Source of the DNA: Hofstenia miamia
Lineage: Eukaryota; Xenacoelomorpha; Acoela
Length of the DNA: 64,000 nucleotides
Direction: 5' to 3'
Assembly (NCBI GenBank): GCA_004352715.1
Contig: SCFE01000072.1
Coordinates: 482,989 to 546,988 of the forward strand
Positions 54,701-62,462 of this stretch are shown here, piece after piece. Position 1 is the first letter of the stretch; each line of letters opens with the position of its first letter. The position numbers were made by a program, and so were the translations under genes. The notes below the pieces were generated by a model. The model was not told the origin of the DNA. It made no database searches and was given only the letters and a program-made list of their open reading frames with translations.

Positions 54701-57700
54701 TAGAAAAAAGAAATTGATTTAAAAATATTCCATCCCAAATGATTCGGTTGAGTGTTCAAATTATGGATCTTGATTTAGATATAAAATGGCATAATCAATT
54801 CATATCAAATGATTTCATCCAAGAAGTTCACTAGAATACCGAATTCTTGCTTGTAGATATAAGATTTATTATACGGAATAGCTGAATAAATTTACTCTTA
54901 TCTAATTTACCACAATTTAAAACAAAATCTCTAAAAAATTCGAAATCATTGATCTTAATATATTCCACTTCAATTTGGGTGATCTGTAGTGCTGCTCCAG
55001 TCAGCATAATTCGCTAAAATCCGGATTAGGCCTTTTTGGCTTCATTAGATTCAACTGCAACAACCGGCTATTTACGCTTAGATTTGATTATTTTGTATTA
55101 CAAGTGTACGGAATAATGATTACAAAAAACTATCCAAACATTCATATTTCAGACAATTTCATTGTTTTCCATCACTATAAAAACATTTAAGTTTATTAGA
55201 AGTAACTATAAAATATTGCAAAATATACCAATTTTATAAAAAGTGCTTTTACTCTTGTCCTGAAACTCACATGTAAGCATAACTTCATTCATAGATTCGT
55301 TATGGCAATTAGATATATGAATGCAATCAATTGACAAATTTGATGGCAATTGCAAGTTTCCCTCAAGTTGTATTTTAAACATTATCTTCACAATTTGGTT
55401 TTAATTAAGAATTTTAGAAATATTAATAATAATAATAATAATAAAATTGAATATTACCATACAAAGTAGGTATAACAAAAAATAAAATTAAAAATTTTAC
55501 AAAAGAGTATTGATTAATTCGATGAATGACAGGAAAAACATTTACAAAAAGGAAAAGAGTCACAAAAAAAAGATATTCCATGAATAGATATAGAGCTTTG
55601 GAAATAAGATAAGAGTTGTAGCTTGAAATAAATAAGAATGATGAGCCCATAGATCTATGTCAAGATGTTGGATTATAAAATTAGCAGGAGAAAGTATTCG
55701 GTAAAAGAAATTGTGAATTCTGGGAAGATGAAACTTAAGATTAGAAGAGGATCTATTGCCACACACTGAAGAAGAGAATTTTATAAAATCAAAAGTATCA
55801 AAATCATAGAGTCCTATGAGAAGTTTATTGAGAAATATTAAGTCAAGAAATTTTAGATAAAGTGATATTGGAAGGAGTTTTGAATTAAGTAGAAGATGTA
55901 AGTAAGAATTTCTAGACGAAAATATCCATTTGAGAGCGCGATACAAGATTCGATCAATTTTAATTGCAAAAGTGTGATTAAGAGACCAGCATTGAGAACC
56001 ATAACAGAGACTAGAAAGACAATATGATTTAAAGAGTATTAATTTTGTGTGACTATTTGAAGAATTTGGGATGGAAGATTTGTGTAAATATAATGTAGAT
56101 GCGAATTTCTTAATCTTAGAAGATGTGTGAATTGTCCACGAAAGTGAGTTCGAAATTTGAATTCCAAGATCACATACATTGGGTTTAAACGCTGATTGTA
56201 AGATTTGGCTGAATTGAAAAGAAGAGCTTCAGTTTTAGAATAATTAAATGGAAGAGAGCTTAAGGAAGACCAATCTATGGCAAGTAAACAAGAATTTTGA
56301 ATTGTTATAGAAGATGAAGAGAATATGCGCGTATCATCAGCATACAACATGCAGTTTGCTTCACAAAAAGTAACTTAAGGCACGAAGTCGTTGATAAATA
56401 GAGTGAATAGAAGAGGACCAAGAATGGAACCTTGTGGTACGCCTGATGAAACTGAAGGTTTAGAAGAGATACTATTTTGAATTCTTACAATTTGCTCACG
56501 GTCAAAAAGATAGTTAGATATACAATTTACAAAGGTGGAATCAATACAAAGATCTTTTAGTTTATTAACAAGAAGTTGATGAGTTTTATCGAAAGCTTTT
56601 TTAAATCAAGATAGATAGTGTATAGTGGAAGTTTTTTATCTAAGTGAGAGTAAGCAGTGTCTAAAAATTTTTTAGGCATTAGACAAAATTTTTTTAGTAT
56701 AAAATGTACATATTGTAAACTTAAAATTGAAAGTTTAGAATAATGGATTTTCTAACGAATTAGCAGGTGTTTACAGTAAATCAATTACAACTTGTTTACA
56801 AAATCCTTTCCAATGCCAATTTTGTTATAAAGCCATACTTGTATTTATAATCAGATAAAGATGTATGCAAACGAATTCTCATTTGATATAGCCAACCCCA
56901 ACTTTTTGGTTGTGAAGATGAGGCCGTTTGGTTAAAGCATTATGAGGCGATGCGACATCATACGAAAATATATTTTATTGGACAAAATTTGCTTTGAACC
57001 ATACAAACAAAATGGAAGGTCAGTGAGAAGATTTTCACCAGCTAAAGACATCAAGAAAACGTTGATAGTGTTACAAAATTAAAGAACCTATTTAATCCTT
57101 TTGGTATTCACAATTTTAATTTACAAAATTTGAAAATATAATTTTCATGTTATTTCCTGAATTACCCTGAAACAAAAGCCAGAATTATAAAGTTTTTTTA
57201 TTTCTATGGGATGTGTGAATGCAAATAATCCAATTCAAATATACCCAAATTTGATATTTTTTATTGCTTTTTCAGGATTATCACAATTAGCAAATTTTAA
57301 AAAGTAGCTATTTTATACGATTCATTGTCGCATTATGTTTAATTTCATAATGGACATTTCAAACAAGGCAAAATGCAAGGATGAAGGCTACATGTTTGAA
57401 GCCTACTTAAATAAGTTAAATAGACAATTAGGGCAAAAATAAAACAAAATTTCTTGACAACAATGATTATTGAAGTGATTTTTTAGAGATGAAGACATTG
57501 TATTATGTCAATGGAATGGAATTATGTCAGTTTATATCGTAAAAATTTGTAGGCCATGTGTGAAAGAATTAGCAAAGCTGACTTTTTGCATAACAAAAAA
57601 AGTGAGAAATTACTATAGACGCATGAGAAGTGAATCATTCAAATCACTTTTTGTGGGATTATAGATCAAGATAAGGAAAAAATATATTGCAGTATTGTTA

Positions 57701-60700
57701 TCTTGCTTAAATTTTTTAACACGCATGTTGTGGCTGTTTGATAATTTTGCAACATATTAAATATGGGTCGTCTCCAATTCAATGTTCATACATTTTTTCG
57801 AAAAGTTCCAAAGAAGTCTTCAAAATTGGGTACAAGTAAACTTCCAGTTATGTTAAATGGAATCTTTGCTTAACCTTATTCGACCTGGCCTCTTGGGCTT
57901 CTCAGACCTGTGGAGGGGGGATTCCAGCCCCTATCTAACTTTGGATTAGATTATGATATTAAAACGAAAATTTGGACAAATATTCTTCATATCAGCACTA
58001 CCAATTTGCTTTTGATGACGTCATAAAATATCAAAATTTAGGGATTTTTTTCAAATATATCAATATTGGTTTCAGCTGTTGGAAATGATCCAATTCATTA
58101 GAACTCATTCGTACCTTATCAAATATTATTTTCTTGCCTACTTTACATACTTTTTAATGCTAACAACAATAATGAGTTCTTGCAAAAATTGGAAATCTAT
58201 ACCTCCAGGTTGAAAAACAACACCCTACATAAATGAGCAGATATTTAGAAAAAATTATTAGGGATGATGAGCAAACAATACGTACTGCTTCTTCAGAATA
58301 ACTTATAACTTGATGGGATGTTCCCAATATCTTAACATCTACTACTGTTGTGTTGTGACCTTTAAGAACAGTCAGTGTGCGCGCCGTAATATATTGGTTC
58401 CATAGTTTTACAAAATGATCCACGGATCCAGTTGCTAATAAATTCAATGGGCGACATAAATCAAAACATTCCACACCCTAAATAAGGTTGTTAATTGAAA
58501 AAGTATGCAAATGAGAAATTTACTTTATCAATTTTCCAAATGTATGACTCCCTAGTCCCGGATATGTCTGTGATTACCACACTTGAATCACTGCTTCCAG
58601 AACTGGAAATAATAGTTCGATTTTCATGAACATACTTTACTCTTCTGACAGGCTCATTGTGGATTTTTCCTTTGAGTTCTTCAACATTGACGCACATTGA
58701 GTGCTTCTTGAGATCCTAAATCACAACAATGAATTCAGTAATATGAAAGAAAAAATACCTGAAAATAAACTTTGACTTTCACAGATTTTTGGTTAGCAGG
58801 CTTTTCAAAAAGCTTATTGCGTGCTTGGTGAAAATAGAACTGCAAAATCTGACCACCGTCGTCCCCAGTTACTAGTAAGCTTTCGTTTTGGGATCGAAAC
58901 TAAATCATTAATTGTGTTAATACAATTCCACGACTGCATGCATAGTTATTGATTTACTGAGATTTACCTCATTCGTACAAAAGTAATCTAGGCAGGTTAC
59001 AACATCGGACAGACCTAAATGAACTCATAGAAGGAATTAAGGGCTAAGAGCTCACCATAAAGTTGAAACTCTTCAAAAAATACACTAGAAGAAACATCAA
59101 AAAATCTCAAATCTCTGCCAGTAGTAGCGATGCATAGTTTTGAACAATTATTCATCACAACTGCATCCATCACCCAAACCTTGTTCATCATCTAAATTGA
59201 TGATTGAAAAGTAATTCAATGGATTCCAAACAATATTGAACCTTTTTGTTGGGATTTTGATCAACTTCTGATTCAAGCTTATAGGTCTTCGTCAATGTTA
59301 AGTCACTATCCCAAACTCCAAATGCGCCTTCCTAAACAAATTAAAATTTGAAAACTTGCAATTAGGGAAGTATGGCATGGGATTGGAAACAGTAGATATT
59401 TAAAATCTTTCAAATATTTAATTTACCTATGAAAAAATACAAAAATAGTTGCAGCATTCAGTTTTTGACACATCTAATTTTTTTCAGAGTTTACCACTAT
59501 AAAAATGTGATTGTCACTTCTTGGGAAAATTTTTTTGCAATTATTTTTATTACATTTTGTTTTTTAAAAAGATTGTGCCATTTTTTGTTTAACCTCAAAC
59601 TGTAATTAACATAGAGTCACATAAAAATGGAATAAATCACATTTTCCATTTTTGTTATTAATATTTTAGTTTCAAAAACTTCAAATATTTTGTGGAATCC
59701 ACAAAAATANTAATTAGTTTCAGCATTCTTTCATAGACCCATTTATGTAATGCTTAATGAAATGATGAATTATTGAGGAAATTTTTTCTGTATGTTTTGT
59801 TTACAAAGCAATCCATTTTTCAAAAATTTCTTTTAATTGTTCCAATTAGAAAAATTTATTGAAAATGTAACAATTTTTCAGTATTTATTTTACGTAGTGA
59901 TTGTTAGTTTTTTAAGACCGTTGCCATATTCAAAACTTGGAATTGTTTTAAAAAATTCCATCCTGTGTTTAATTACGATCTATCGTCAGTGATAAATATG
60001 ACCTATATAATATATGAAATGATATGCAAATTTGACGAAATTTAACTTAATTTGGTAAGATTTTGATGAATTTTAAACGAAATAGTTAGCAATGAGATTG
60101 GTTGCTGGTGTGGGGACAAAGATTTTGCGAAGTAGCTTCAAACCCCTCATAAATTGAGGGCTTGCAGTTTGATTTTTTTATTTAAGCATTTGTAAAGTAT
60201 TAGATATAATTTACTTTAAACAGTTTTTGAGTTTCATAAATAAATATTGTGATTTCTTGAAAAAATTTAAGCTTACAAACTAATGGATATATGCAAAATC
60301 AAAAGACACTACAGTATAGAGAGTTTAACCTCGTTCACATAAGTCTGCGTTTGATCTCGGATCCATAGAGGTGTGCATTTGCACGAATTCTCCAAACTCG
60401 GTGTAGCTACCTCAGATTATGCAAATGGCAAGTCTCATTGGGGGTTTGGGATGTTTATCTACTTATAAACAGTTAAAGCTATAAATCATAAAATTACATG
60501 AATATTCGGTGTGAAAAGTATTGAAATCCTTTAAAAAAATCGGCATTTTCAAGAAAAAATATTTCATCTCTTCAAGTACTTCAGCCATAGAAATACGCCC
60601 TAGTAAACATTTTCACATTTATGTTCGATCACAATCATCAATTGATGTGGCCATGGCTAACGAACATTTCCTAATAGGCATGGAGAAAAGAGTTTGAGAA

Positions 60701-62462
60701 TGTGGGAACAAAATTGGTTATTTTCAAAAGACAAAGGGCTGTCTTAAGGATAATCATTGAATACCACTCATGAAATGGCATAGCTTTGTTTAGTACGATA
60801 AATTTTTGTCACTAACCTTTCTTTTTAATCTAACTCATTTCAATACTTGAATAAATTTCATTCTTCAAGCTACTAGTAACAAGCTTATAATTCAAAAATT
60901 TAAACAAGACCAGGATTTATTCTGTATGCAAATCAGTTCTCATGAAAAAAAATTCTTGAAACAGTAGTTTTCAGAGCTGAATCTTTTACAAAGATTCTGC
61001 TTGCAACATTCCTTTAGAGTTTTTTAGCGGTTTTTTTAAATGTGCACGTACGTTATAAACATTGACAAGGCCAAAACAGAACATAAATTTTTAAATATTT
61101 AGTTTGAATAAATATTGTTATCAATTTCATTCATGAAATTTTGCATTAGTAACTAGAGCAAAAAAATCTCAATTTTAAAAATATAAGTTTTTGCTAAGAT
61201 ATTTTTTGTTCCGCGTTGATTTTTCATAAAGCTTGCAGTTTCAGTGATTTTTCATTTACCCTTATCTTCACATGCAGGCTTTTTTCAGTAAGATACTGCA
61301 TTGCTAATAACCTACTTTAGATATAAGAGAATGTAGTCTCATTTCTGCAAAATTTATATTATTCAACATTATAATTTAGTTTTGGGCCAAATTTTCAAAA
61401 TTCAATAGTCTTTTGTACTTTTTCTGAAATAATTGAAAATTTCAGTTTGTGCCAATAGCGTTTCCTTGGCCATAAAAAAAATAATTGAATCGTTCATATT
61501 TATTACAAGAATTGATACATAAACTTCCAGTGACGTATTGCTGTAAAATCTGATCTAAGTAAATCATAATAGTTTGGAAGTTTCTAAAATGAACTTTGAT
61601 TTTAATAATAATTGTGTAATAAATAGTATTATAATGCACTAAAATGACGACAAAATTAAAAAAACTTAATGACATCATTTGCAAAAATTTCGGCTTGATT
61701 TCACTGATTTTAAGATGTAGACAGTGCAATGAAGATAACCTCGTAATATTTAACAATAAATTTTATTTCGTTGTTCTCTTAAGAGTCATAAACTGCCTGC
61801 AATAAGCATATTTTGAATTAAAGAATTCATATTTTCAAAATCTATTATGTCTATTTTAAGATATTTAAGCAGAGCATTCGGTTAAATACCTTTGAAAAAG
61901 TGATGTAACGTGCAGGATTTCTTAAAATTACAACTTTTTCTGTCGGTTCTTGATGATTATGGCGGCATATTCGAATGATGGGAGCACGGTGAAAGGGCAA
62001 GTAACTTTTATTCTCGAAACAATCTTTTTCCCAATACTTTCTAAGCATATAGGAAACAAATCCATTGATATCCACATAACCTGTATTTCGATTATCAATC
62101 TAAAACGAATACTTTATGTTAAAATTAGACTTTGAAAATAAAAACTTGCAAAGTACCTTTTTAAAAAGCTCTTGGATGTCTTTCTCTACATTCTCTGATT
62201 CTATGCTTAAAAGCTTCTTAAGAATGACACTAAATTCATCGGCCTTCAGATGGCCCGCCTCTTGGGGCTCTTCTTCCTCTTGATTCTCAATATTGACGTT
62301 TTTGGGACCTACTGGAATGTGGTTCTAAGCATAATATCCATATATCCCTGAAAATATAAAGACATATTTACCTGAAACGCTTGAAATAAGAGCTCGAAAT
62401 GCTTCAATTTCATCAAATCCTCTAACTTCGCTCCTGCATTTGTTGAGAGTTCAATATCTGGC
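28323..62462 (-). CDS. EF-hand and WD40-repeat protein (WDR49/WDR64/WDY-like), at least 19 exons, 5' end missing
   Basis: Exons, 5' to 3': 62372-62462, 62157-62324, 61890-62099, 59242-59331, 59056-59191, 58968-59014, 58759-58899, 58524-58715, 58286-58477, 53899-54159, 53300-53464, 52811-52969, 50392-50573, 43170-43304, 40109-40242, 38570-38715, 35473-35694, 32324-32462, 28323-28520. They give about 1,000 residues. Residues 1-100 hold a degenerate EF-hand pair, the second with loop [12 protein letters not shown]. Residues 157-890 hold about 13 WD blades, enough for two propellers; blade ends include [32 protein letters not shown] and ARMWTIDG. A charged tail follows and ends at TAG. Family markers are KVWVMDAV with [23 protein letters not shown], and [10 protein letters not shown] propellers are protein-interaction scaffolds; the known family is linked to cilia and sperm, which is inference here. 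The start codon and promoter were not found. Frame is kept at every junction except the last. Whether the family symbol should be WDR49 or WDR64 cannot be settled by eye. Confidence 0.9.
30018..30168. mobile_element. Partial copy of the palindromic MITE at 31451
   Basis: It shares with 31451-31600 the blocks GGTTAGACTAGTGATTG, TTGCACGTCTAACCACCC and GCGACGATCACAAGGAAATC, and ends GACTAACCGTGAGCAC. Most of the second arm is deleted. It lies in the last intron of the WD-repeat gene. Confidence 0.75.
31451..31675. mobile_element. Near-perfect palindromic MITE (225 bp)
   Basis: The left arm GGCCACAGTTAGACTAGTGA through AACCACCCTAG and GTGACGATCACAA pairs with a right arm ending TCACTAGTCTAACCGTGGCC. 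The whole element folds into one hairpin with arms of about 110 bp. Non-coding. No sure target duplication was seen at the edges. It lies in the last intron of the WD-repeat gene. Confidence 0.85.
32040..32290. other. Unassigned GC-richer open block inside last intron
   Basis: Plus strand 32070-32264 is open for 64 codons, and the minus strand has long open stretches, one reading [20 protein letters not shown]. Composition is less AT-rich than the intron around it. I cannot identify the family; an old transposon fragment is the likeliest explanation. Confidence 0.35.
32324..32462 (-). CDS. WD-repeat gene exon 18 (acidic tail)
   Basis: 139 nt, phase 0 to phase 1 if the GTATTG donor at 32322-32323 is used. 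It encodes an acidic, helix-prone tail ([18 protein letters not shown]) with no WD features. The other two frames have stops. An in-exon donor, GTGAAT after GCAGACGAA, would end in phase 0 instead. Confidence 0.75.
33977..34512. mobile_element. hAT-type MITE with perfect 8-bp target duplication
   Basis: It starts TAGTGTTTTGC and ends GCAAAACACTA, an 11-bp perfect inverted repeat. CTTTGACA lies at 33969-33976 and again at 34513-34520. The subterminal zones are packed with GCGGGC/CCCGGGC words. 536 bp, with no transposase. It sits in the intron between exons 17 and 18 of the WD-repeat gene. Confidence 0.95.
35473..35694 (-). CDS. WD-repeat gene exon 17 (last WD blade)
   Basis: 222 nt, phase 0/0. 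It encodes [20 protein letters not shown], then [20 protein letters not shown], the last canonical blade, with the Gly-x-Phe-Gly-Gln closing motif of the family. Acceptor TCTTAG, donor GTATAT. Confidence 0.92.
35759..36360 (+). pseudogene. Unassigned plus-strand coding remnant
   Basis: Two adjacent open frames: 35759-36079 ends [20 protein letters not shown]..., and a second frame from about 36050 to 36357 includes [17 protein letters not shown] and [12 protein letters not shown]. Residue use looks protein-like, and a single frameshift near 36060 would join them. I do not recognise the family. It lies in the intron between exons 16 and 17, antisense to the gene, so a retro-copy or transposon fragment is likely. 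Confidence 0.35.
36480..38569. other. Intron DNA without recognised feature
   Basis: Part of the intron between exons 16 and 17. AT-rich, with no repeat boundary or coding pattern found. Confidence 0.4.
38570..38715 (-). CDS. WD-repeat gene exon 16 (WD blade 13)
   Basis: 146 nt, phase 1 to 0. It encodes [20 protein letters not shown], then [11 protein letters not shown]. Donor GTGTGA. A mariner-type element is inserted only 28 nt upstream of the acceptor (see 38746-39332). The Met that could be read at 38758 lies in the transposon end and is not a start. Confidence 0.9.
38746..39332 (+). mobile_element. Internally deleted mariner/IS630-type transposon, 587 bp
   Basis: Inverted ends match over about 28 bp: CAGGGTGGGCCATAAGTTGC on the left and CAGGGTGGGCCATAATCGCG inverted on the right, both followed by GCACCAAAG with one offset. 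A TA lies on each side (38744-38745, 39333-39334). Inside, the N-terminal piece [15 protein letters not shown] is joined directly to the C-terminal half, 38905-39213: [20 protein letters not shown] and [10 protein letters not shown]. The catalytic middle is deleted. It sits 28 nt upstream of the exon-16 acceptor. Confidence 0.93.
39335..41537. other. Introns around exon 15, no further feature
   Basis: Apart from exon 15 (40109-40242) I see AT-rich intron sequence only. Confidence 0.4.
40109..40242 (-). CDS. WD-repeat gene exon 15 (WD blade 12)
   Basis: 134 nt, from phase 2 to phase 1. It encodes [13 protein letters not shown], then [19 protein letters not shown], a diverged blade typical of the family. 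Acceptor ATTTTAG, donor GTAATT. Confidence 0.87.
41538..41828. mobile_element. hAT-type MITE with perfect 8-bp target duplication
   Basis: The ends CAGGGCCGCGGCT and (inverted) CAGGCCCGTGGCT pair. CGTGAGGT is at 41530-41537 and 41829-41836. The subterminal GGGGGG/GGCCCCC runs are typical. 291 bp, non-coding, in the intron between exons 14 and 15. Confidence 0.95.
41935..42795 (+). mobile_element. LINE 3' fragment (RT C-terminal part), plus strand
   Basis: Frames read [20 protein letters not shown], then [16 protein letters not shown], the conserved D-L-G-x-I-x-x-x-x-L-x-W block after the RT domain. Then 42200-42526 reads [16 protein letters not shown] and [20 protein letters not shown]. The 3' end has ATGGATAATAAATC and a TTATTAT tail. 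It resembles 55422-56640 in sequence order but is inserted in the opposite orientation. Stops make it dead. Confidence 0.75.
42796..45476. other. Introns flanking exon 14, nothing recognised
   Basis: AT-rich intron DNA around exon 14 (43170-43304). No coding or repeat signature was found outside that exon. Confidence 0.4.
43170..43304 (-). CDS. WD-repeat gene exon 14 (basic linker)
   Basis: 135 nt, phase 2/2. It encodes a Ser/Arg-rich linker ([16 protein letters not shown]) without WD features. It is accepted because it is open between a TTTTAG acceptor and a GTATTT donor and joins both neighbours in frame. The family has a basic low-conservation linker at this place. Confidence 0.75.
45477..45839 (+). 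pseudogene. Unassigned plus-strand open frame (120 codons)
   Basis: The frame includes [20 protein letters not shown], then [20 protein letters not shown], with balanced composition for so AT-rich a region. No motif is known to me. It lies in the 7.1-kb intron between exons 13 and 14, antisense to the gene. Confidence 0.3.
46870..47847 (+). pseudogene. Unassigned plus-strand coding remnant, frameshifted
   Basis: Successive pieces in different frames look protein-like: [20 protein letters not shown] near 46910, [20 protein letters not shown] near 47085, and an uninterrupted 103-codon frame 47536-47847 ([20 protein letters not shown], then [15 protein letters not shown]). An old mobile-element protein broken by frameshifts is the best guess; I cannot name the family. 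Confidence 0.35.
49013..49110. promoter_or_regulatory. CpG-richer island with an ETS-like box inside intron
   Basis: The stretch has several CpG (ATCGACGCG, GAGCACGCG) and TTTCGCTTCCGGTC, which holds the CTTCCGG ETS-family box common in animal promoters. AATCAG followed by GTTAGTTC, a passable splice donor on the plus strand, is at about 49095. It could be a cryptic promoter or a leftover first exon. No downstream exon is convincing. Confidence 0.2.
49213..49432. mobile_element. hAT-type MITE with perfect 8-bp target duplication
   Basis: The left end is CAGGGGCC and the right end, inverted, is CAGTGGCGTACGCAGGGGGG, a terminus form seen in many hAT MITEs. GAACAGGC is at 49205-49212 and 49433-49440. 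220 bp, in the intron between exons 13 and 14. Confidence 0.92.
49433..49672 (+). pseudogene. Unassigned open frame next to the hAT MITE
   Basis: From 49439 the frame reads [20 protein letters not shown], then [20 protein letters not shown], to a stop at 49672. Composition is protein-like, family unknown. The open frame as computed starts within the MITE, which is coincidental. It may be a fragment of an older element that received the MITE. Confidence 0.25.
50392..50573 (-). CDS. WD-repeat gene exon 13 (WD blade 11)
   Basis: 182 nt, ending in phase 2. It encodes [17 protein letters not shown], then [19 protein letters not shown], a canonical blade. Donor GTAAAT. A 7.1-kb intron follows. Confidence 0.92.
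50629..50910. repeat. Compound TA microsatellite with repeated spacer
   Basis: Long (TA)n tracts are separated by recurring ATATTATGGACATTGATATA units (near 50655 and 50845) and a third variant, CATTGTGGACATTGATGTAT, near 50741. It lies in the intron between exons 12 and 13. Confidence 0.9.
51674..52480. repeat. TA arrays with two N gaps and a TATGTCGCTATGTAC repeat family
   Basis: N runs at 51705-51784 and 52269-52458 lie in (TA)n. Between them TATGTCGCTATGTAC occurs at 51801 and 51863, with a variant at 51831, a looser form at 52190, and an inverted copy at 52225-52239. The arrangement is almost symmetric about the middle, as in a foldback element with TA ends. Confidence 0.75.
52811..52969 (-). 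CDS. WD-repeat gene exon 12 (WD blades 9-10)
   Basis: 159 nt, phase 0/0. VWYYQSG completes the blade begun at GRDGSLH. It continues [10 protein letters not shown] and [16 protein letters not shown]. Donor GTAAGT, acceptor ATTTAG. Confidence 0.92.
53300..53464 (-). CDS. WD-repeat gene exon 11 (WD blade 8)
   Basis: 165 nt, phase 0/0. It encodes [18 protein letters not shown], then [18 protein letters not shown] and [11 protein letters not shown]. This is the most conserved segment of the family. Donor GTAAGC. Confidence 0.93.
53899..54159 (-). CDS. WD-repeat gene exon 10 (WD blades 6-7)
   Basis: 261 nt, phase 0/0. The acceptor TTTTTAG gives [20 protein letters not shown], which completes the blade left open by SYSEEA in exon 9. 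[10 protein letters not shown] follows, a family signature at the propeller junction. A second AG at 54103-54104 would drop the WD strand and was not chosen. Donor GTAAGT. Confidence 0.9.
55422..56640 (-). mobile_element. Non-LTR retrotransposon 3' half with RT domain
   Basis: The minus strand reads [19 protein letters not shown] (RT motif A, D and KAFD), [20 protein letters not shown] (motif B), [10 protein letters not shown] (catalytic YADD) and the C-terminal [15 protein letters not shown]; then, in another frame, [20 protein letters not shown] and [14 protein letters not shown]. It ends in an (ATT)n tail at 55422-55444. Frameshifts and a stop before the YADD segment make it inactive. It fills most of the 4.1-kb intron between exons 9 and 10. 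Confidence 0.88.
56645..58285. other. Intron DNA 5' of the LINE, nothing recognised
   Basis: 58203-58224 could be mistaken for a 22-nt exon (AG and GT on both sides on the minus strand), but the family blade is completed by exon 10, so it is not included. Confidence 0.4.
58286..58477 (-). CDS. WD-repeat gene exon 9 (WD blade 5)
   Basis: 192 nt, phase 0/0. It contains [18 protein letters not shown], the clearest canonical WD blade in the gene, then [20 protein letters not shown] and SYSEEA. Donor GTACGT. A 4.1-kb intron carrying a LINE fragment follows. Confidence 0.92.
58524..58715 (-). CDS. WD-repeat gene exon 8 (WD blade 4)
   Basis: 192 nt, phase 0/0. It encodes [19 protein letters not shown] (blade start), then [12 protein letters not shown] (strand end), and closes WKIDK. 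Donor GTAAAT. Confidence 0.88.
58759..58899 (-). CDS. WD-repeat gene exon 7 (WD blade 3)
   Basis: 141 nt, phase 0/0. It encodes [20 protein letters not shown], a WD blade with Tyr-Phe in place of the WD pair, then a lysine-rich loop. Donor GTATTT. Confidence 0.87.
58968..59014 (-). CDS. WD-repeat gene exon 6 (small)
   Basis: 47 nt. It restores phase 0 after exon 5 and encodes [15 protein letters not shown], the start of blade 3. Too short to call alone; it is supported by the in-frame join on both sides and by family similarity (the pattern G-L-x-x-x-x-x-C-L-D-Y). Confidence 0.82.
59056..59191 (-). CDS. WD-repeat gene exon 5 (WD blade 2)
   Basis: 136 nt, ending one base into a codon (phase 1). 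It encodes KVWVMDAV followed by [18 protein letters not shown], a strongly family-specific blade of the WDR49/WDR64 group. Donor GTGAGC, acceptor TTTAG. Confidence 0.9.
59242..59331 (-). CDS. WD-repeat gene exon 4 (WD blade 1)
   Basis: 90 nt, phase 0/0. Joined to exon 3 it reads [16 protein letters not shown], a complete WD strand ending in a WD dipeptide. Acceptor TTTAG, donor GTTCAA (weak but GT). Confidence 0.87.
59332..61889. other. Intron between exons 3 and 4
   Basis: 2.56 kb, AT-rich, single N at 59710. No transposon or coding pattern was recognised. ITFSK at the end of exon 3 and EGAFGVWD of exon 4 fit together directly, so no exon need be hidden here. Confidence 0.5.
61890..62099 (-). 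CDS. WD-repeat gene exon 3 (EF-hand loop, entry to propeller)
   Basis: 210 nt, phase 0/0, donor GTATTT. It opens with the EF-hand loop [14 protein letters not shown]. Asp at loop position 1, Gly at 6 and Asp at 9 are kept, but position 12 is Gly instead of Glu, so calcium binding is doubtful. The exon ends PARYITFSK, the family's entry into blade 1, completed by EGAFGVWD in the next exon. Confidence 0.9.
62157..62324 (-). CDS. WD-repeat gene exon 2 (EF-hand region)
   Basis: 168 nt, phase 0 at both ends, with a TTAG acceptor and a GTACTT donor. It has an acidic linker ([11 protein letters not shown]), then [14 protein letters not shown], typical of the end of one EF-hand, then the helix DIQELFKK that leads into the EF loop in the next exon. 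Confidence 0.85.
62372..62462 (-). CDS. WD-repeat gene exon 1 of those seen (first EF-hand helix)
   Basis: 91 nt between an ATTTAG acceptor and a GTAAATA donor. It starts on the third base of a codon, so an upstream exon must exist. It encodes an amphipathic stretch, [15 protein letters not shown], the entering helix of a degenerate first EF-hand, and runs straight into the next exon in phase 0. No calcium-binding loop residues are convincing here. Confidence 0.8.

Noticed and set aside
58203-58224. 22-nt microexon between exons 9 and 10
   Set aside because: It has AG and GT borders but breaks the phase and interrupts a WD blade that joins cleanly without it.
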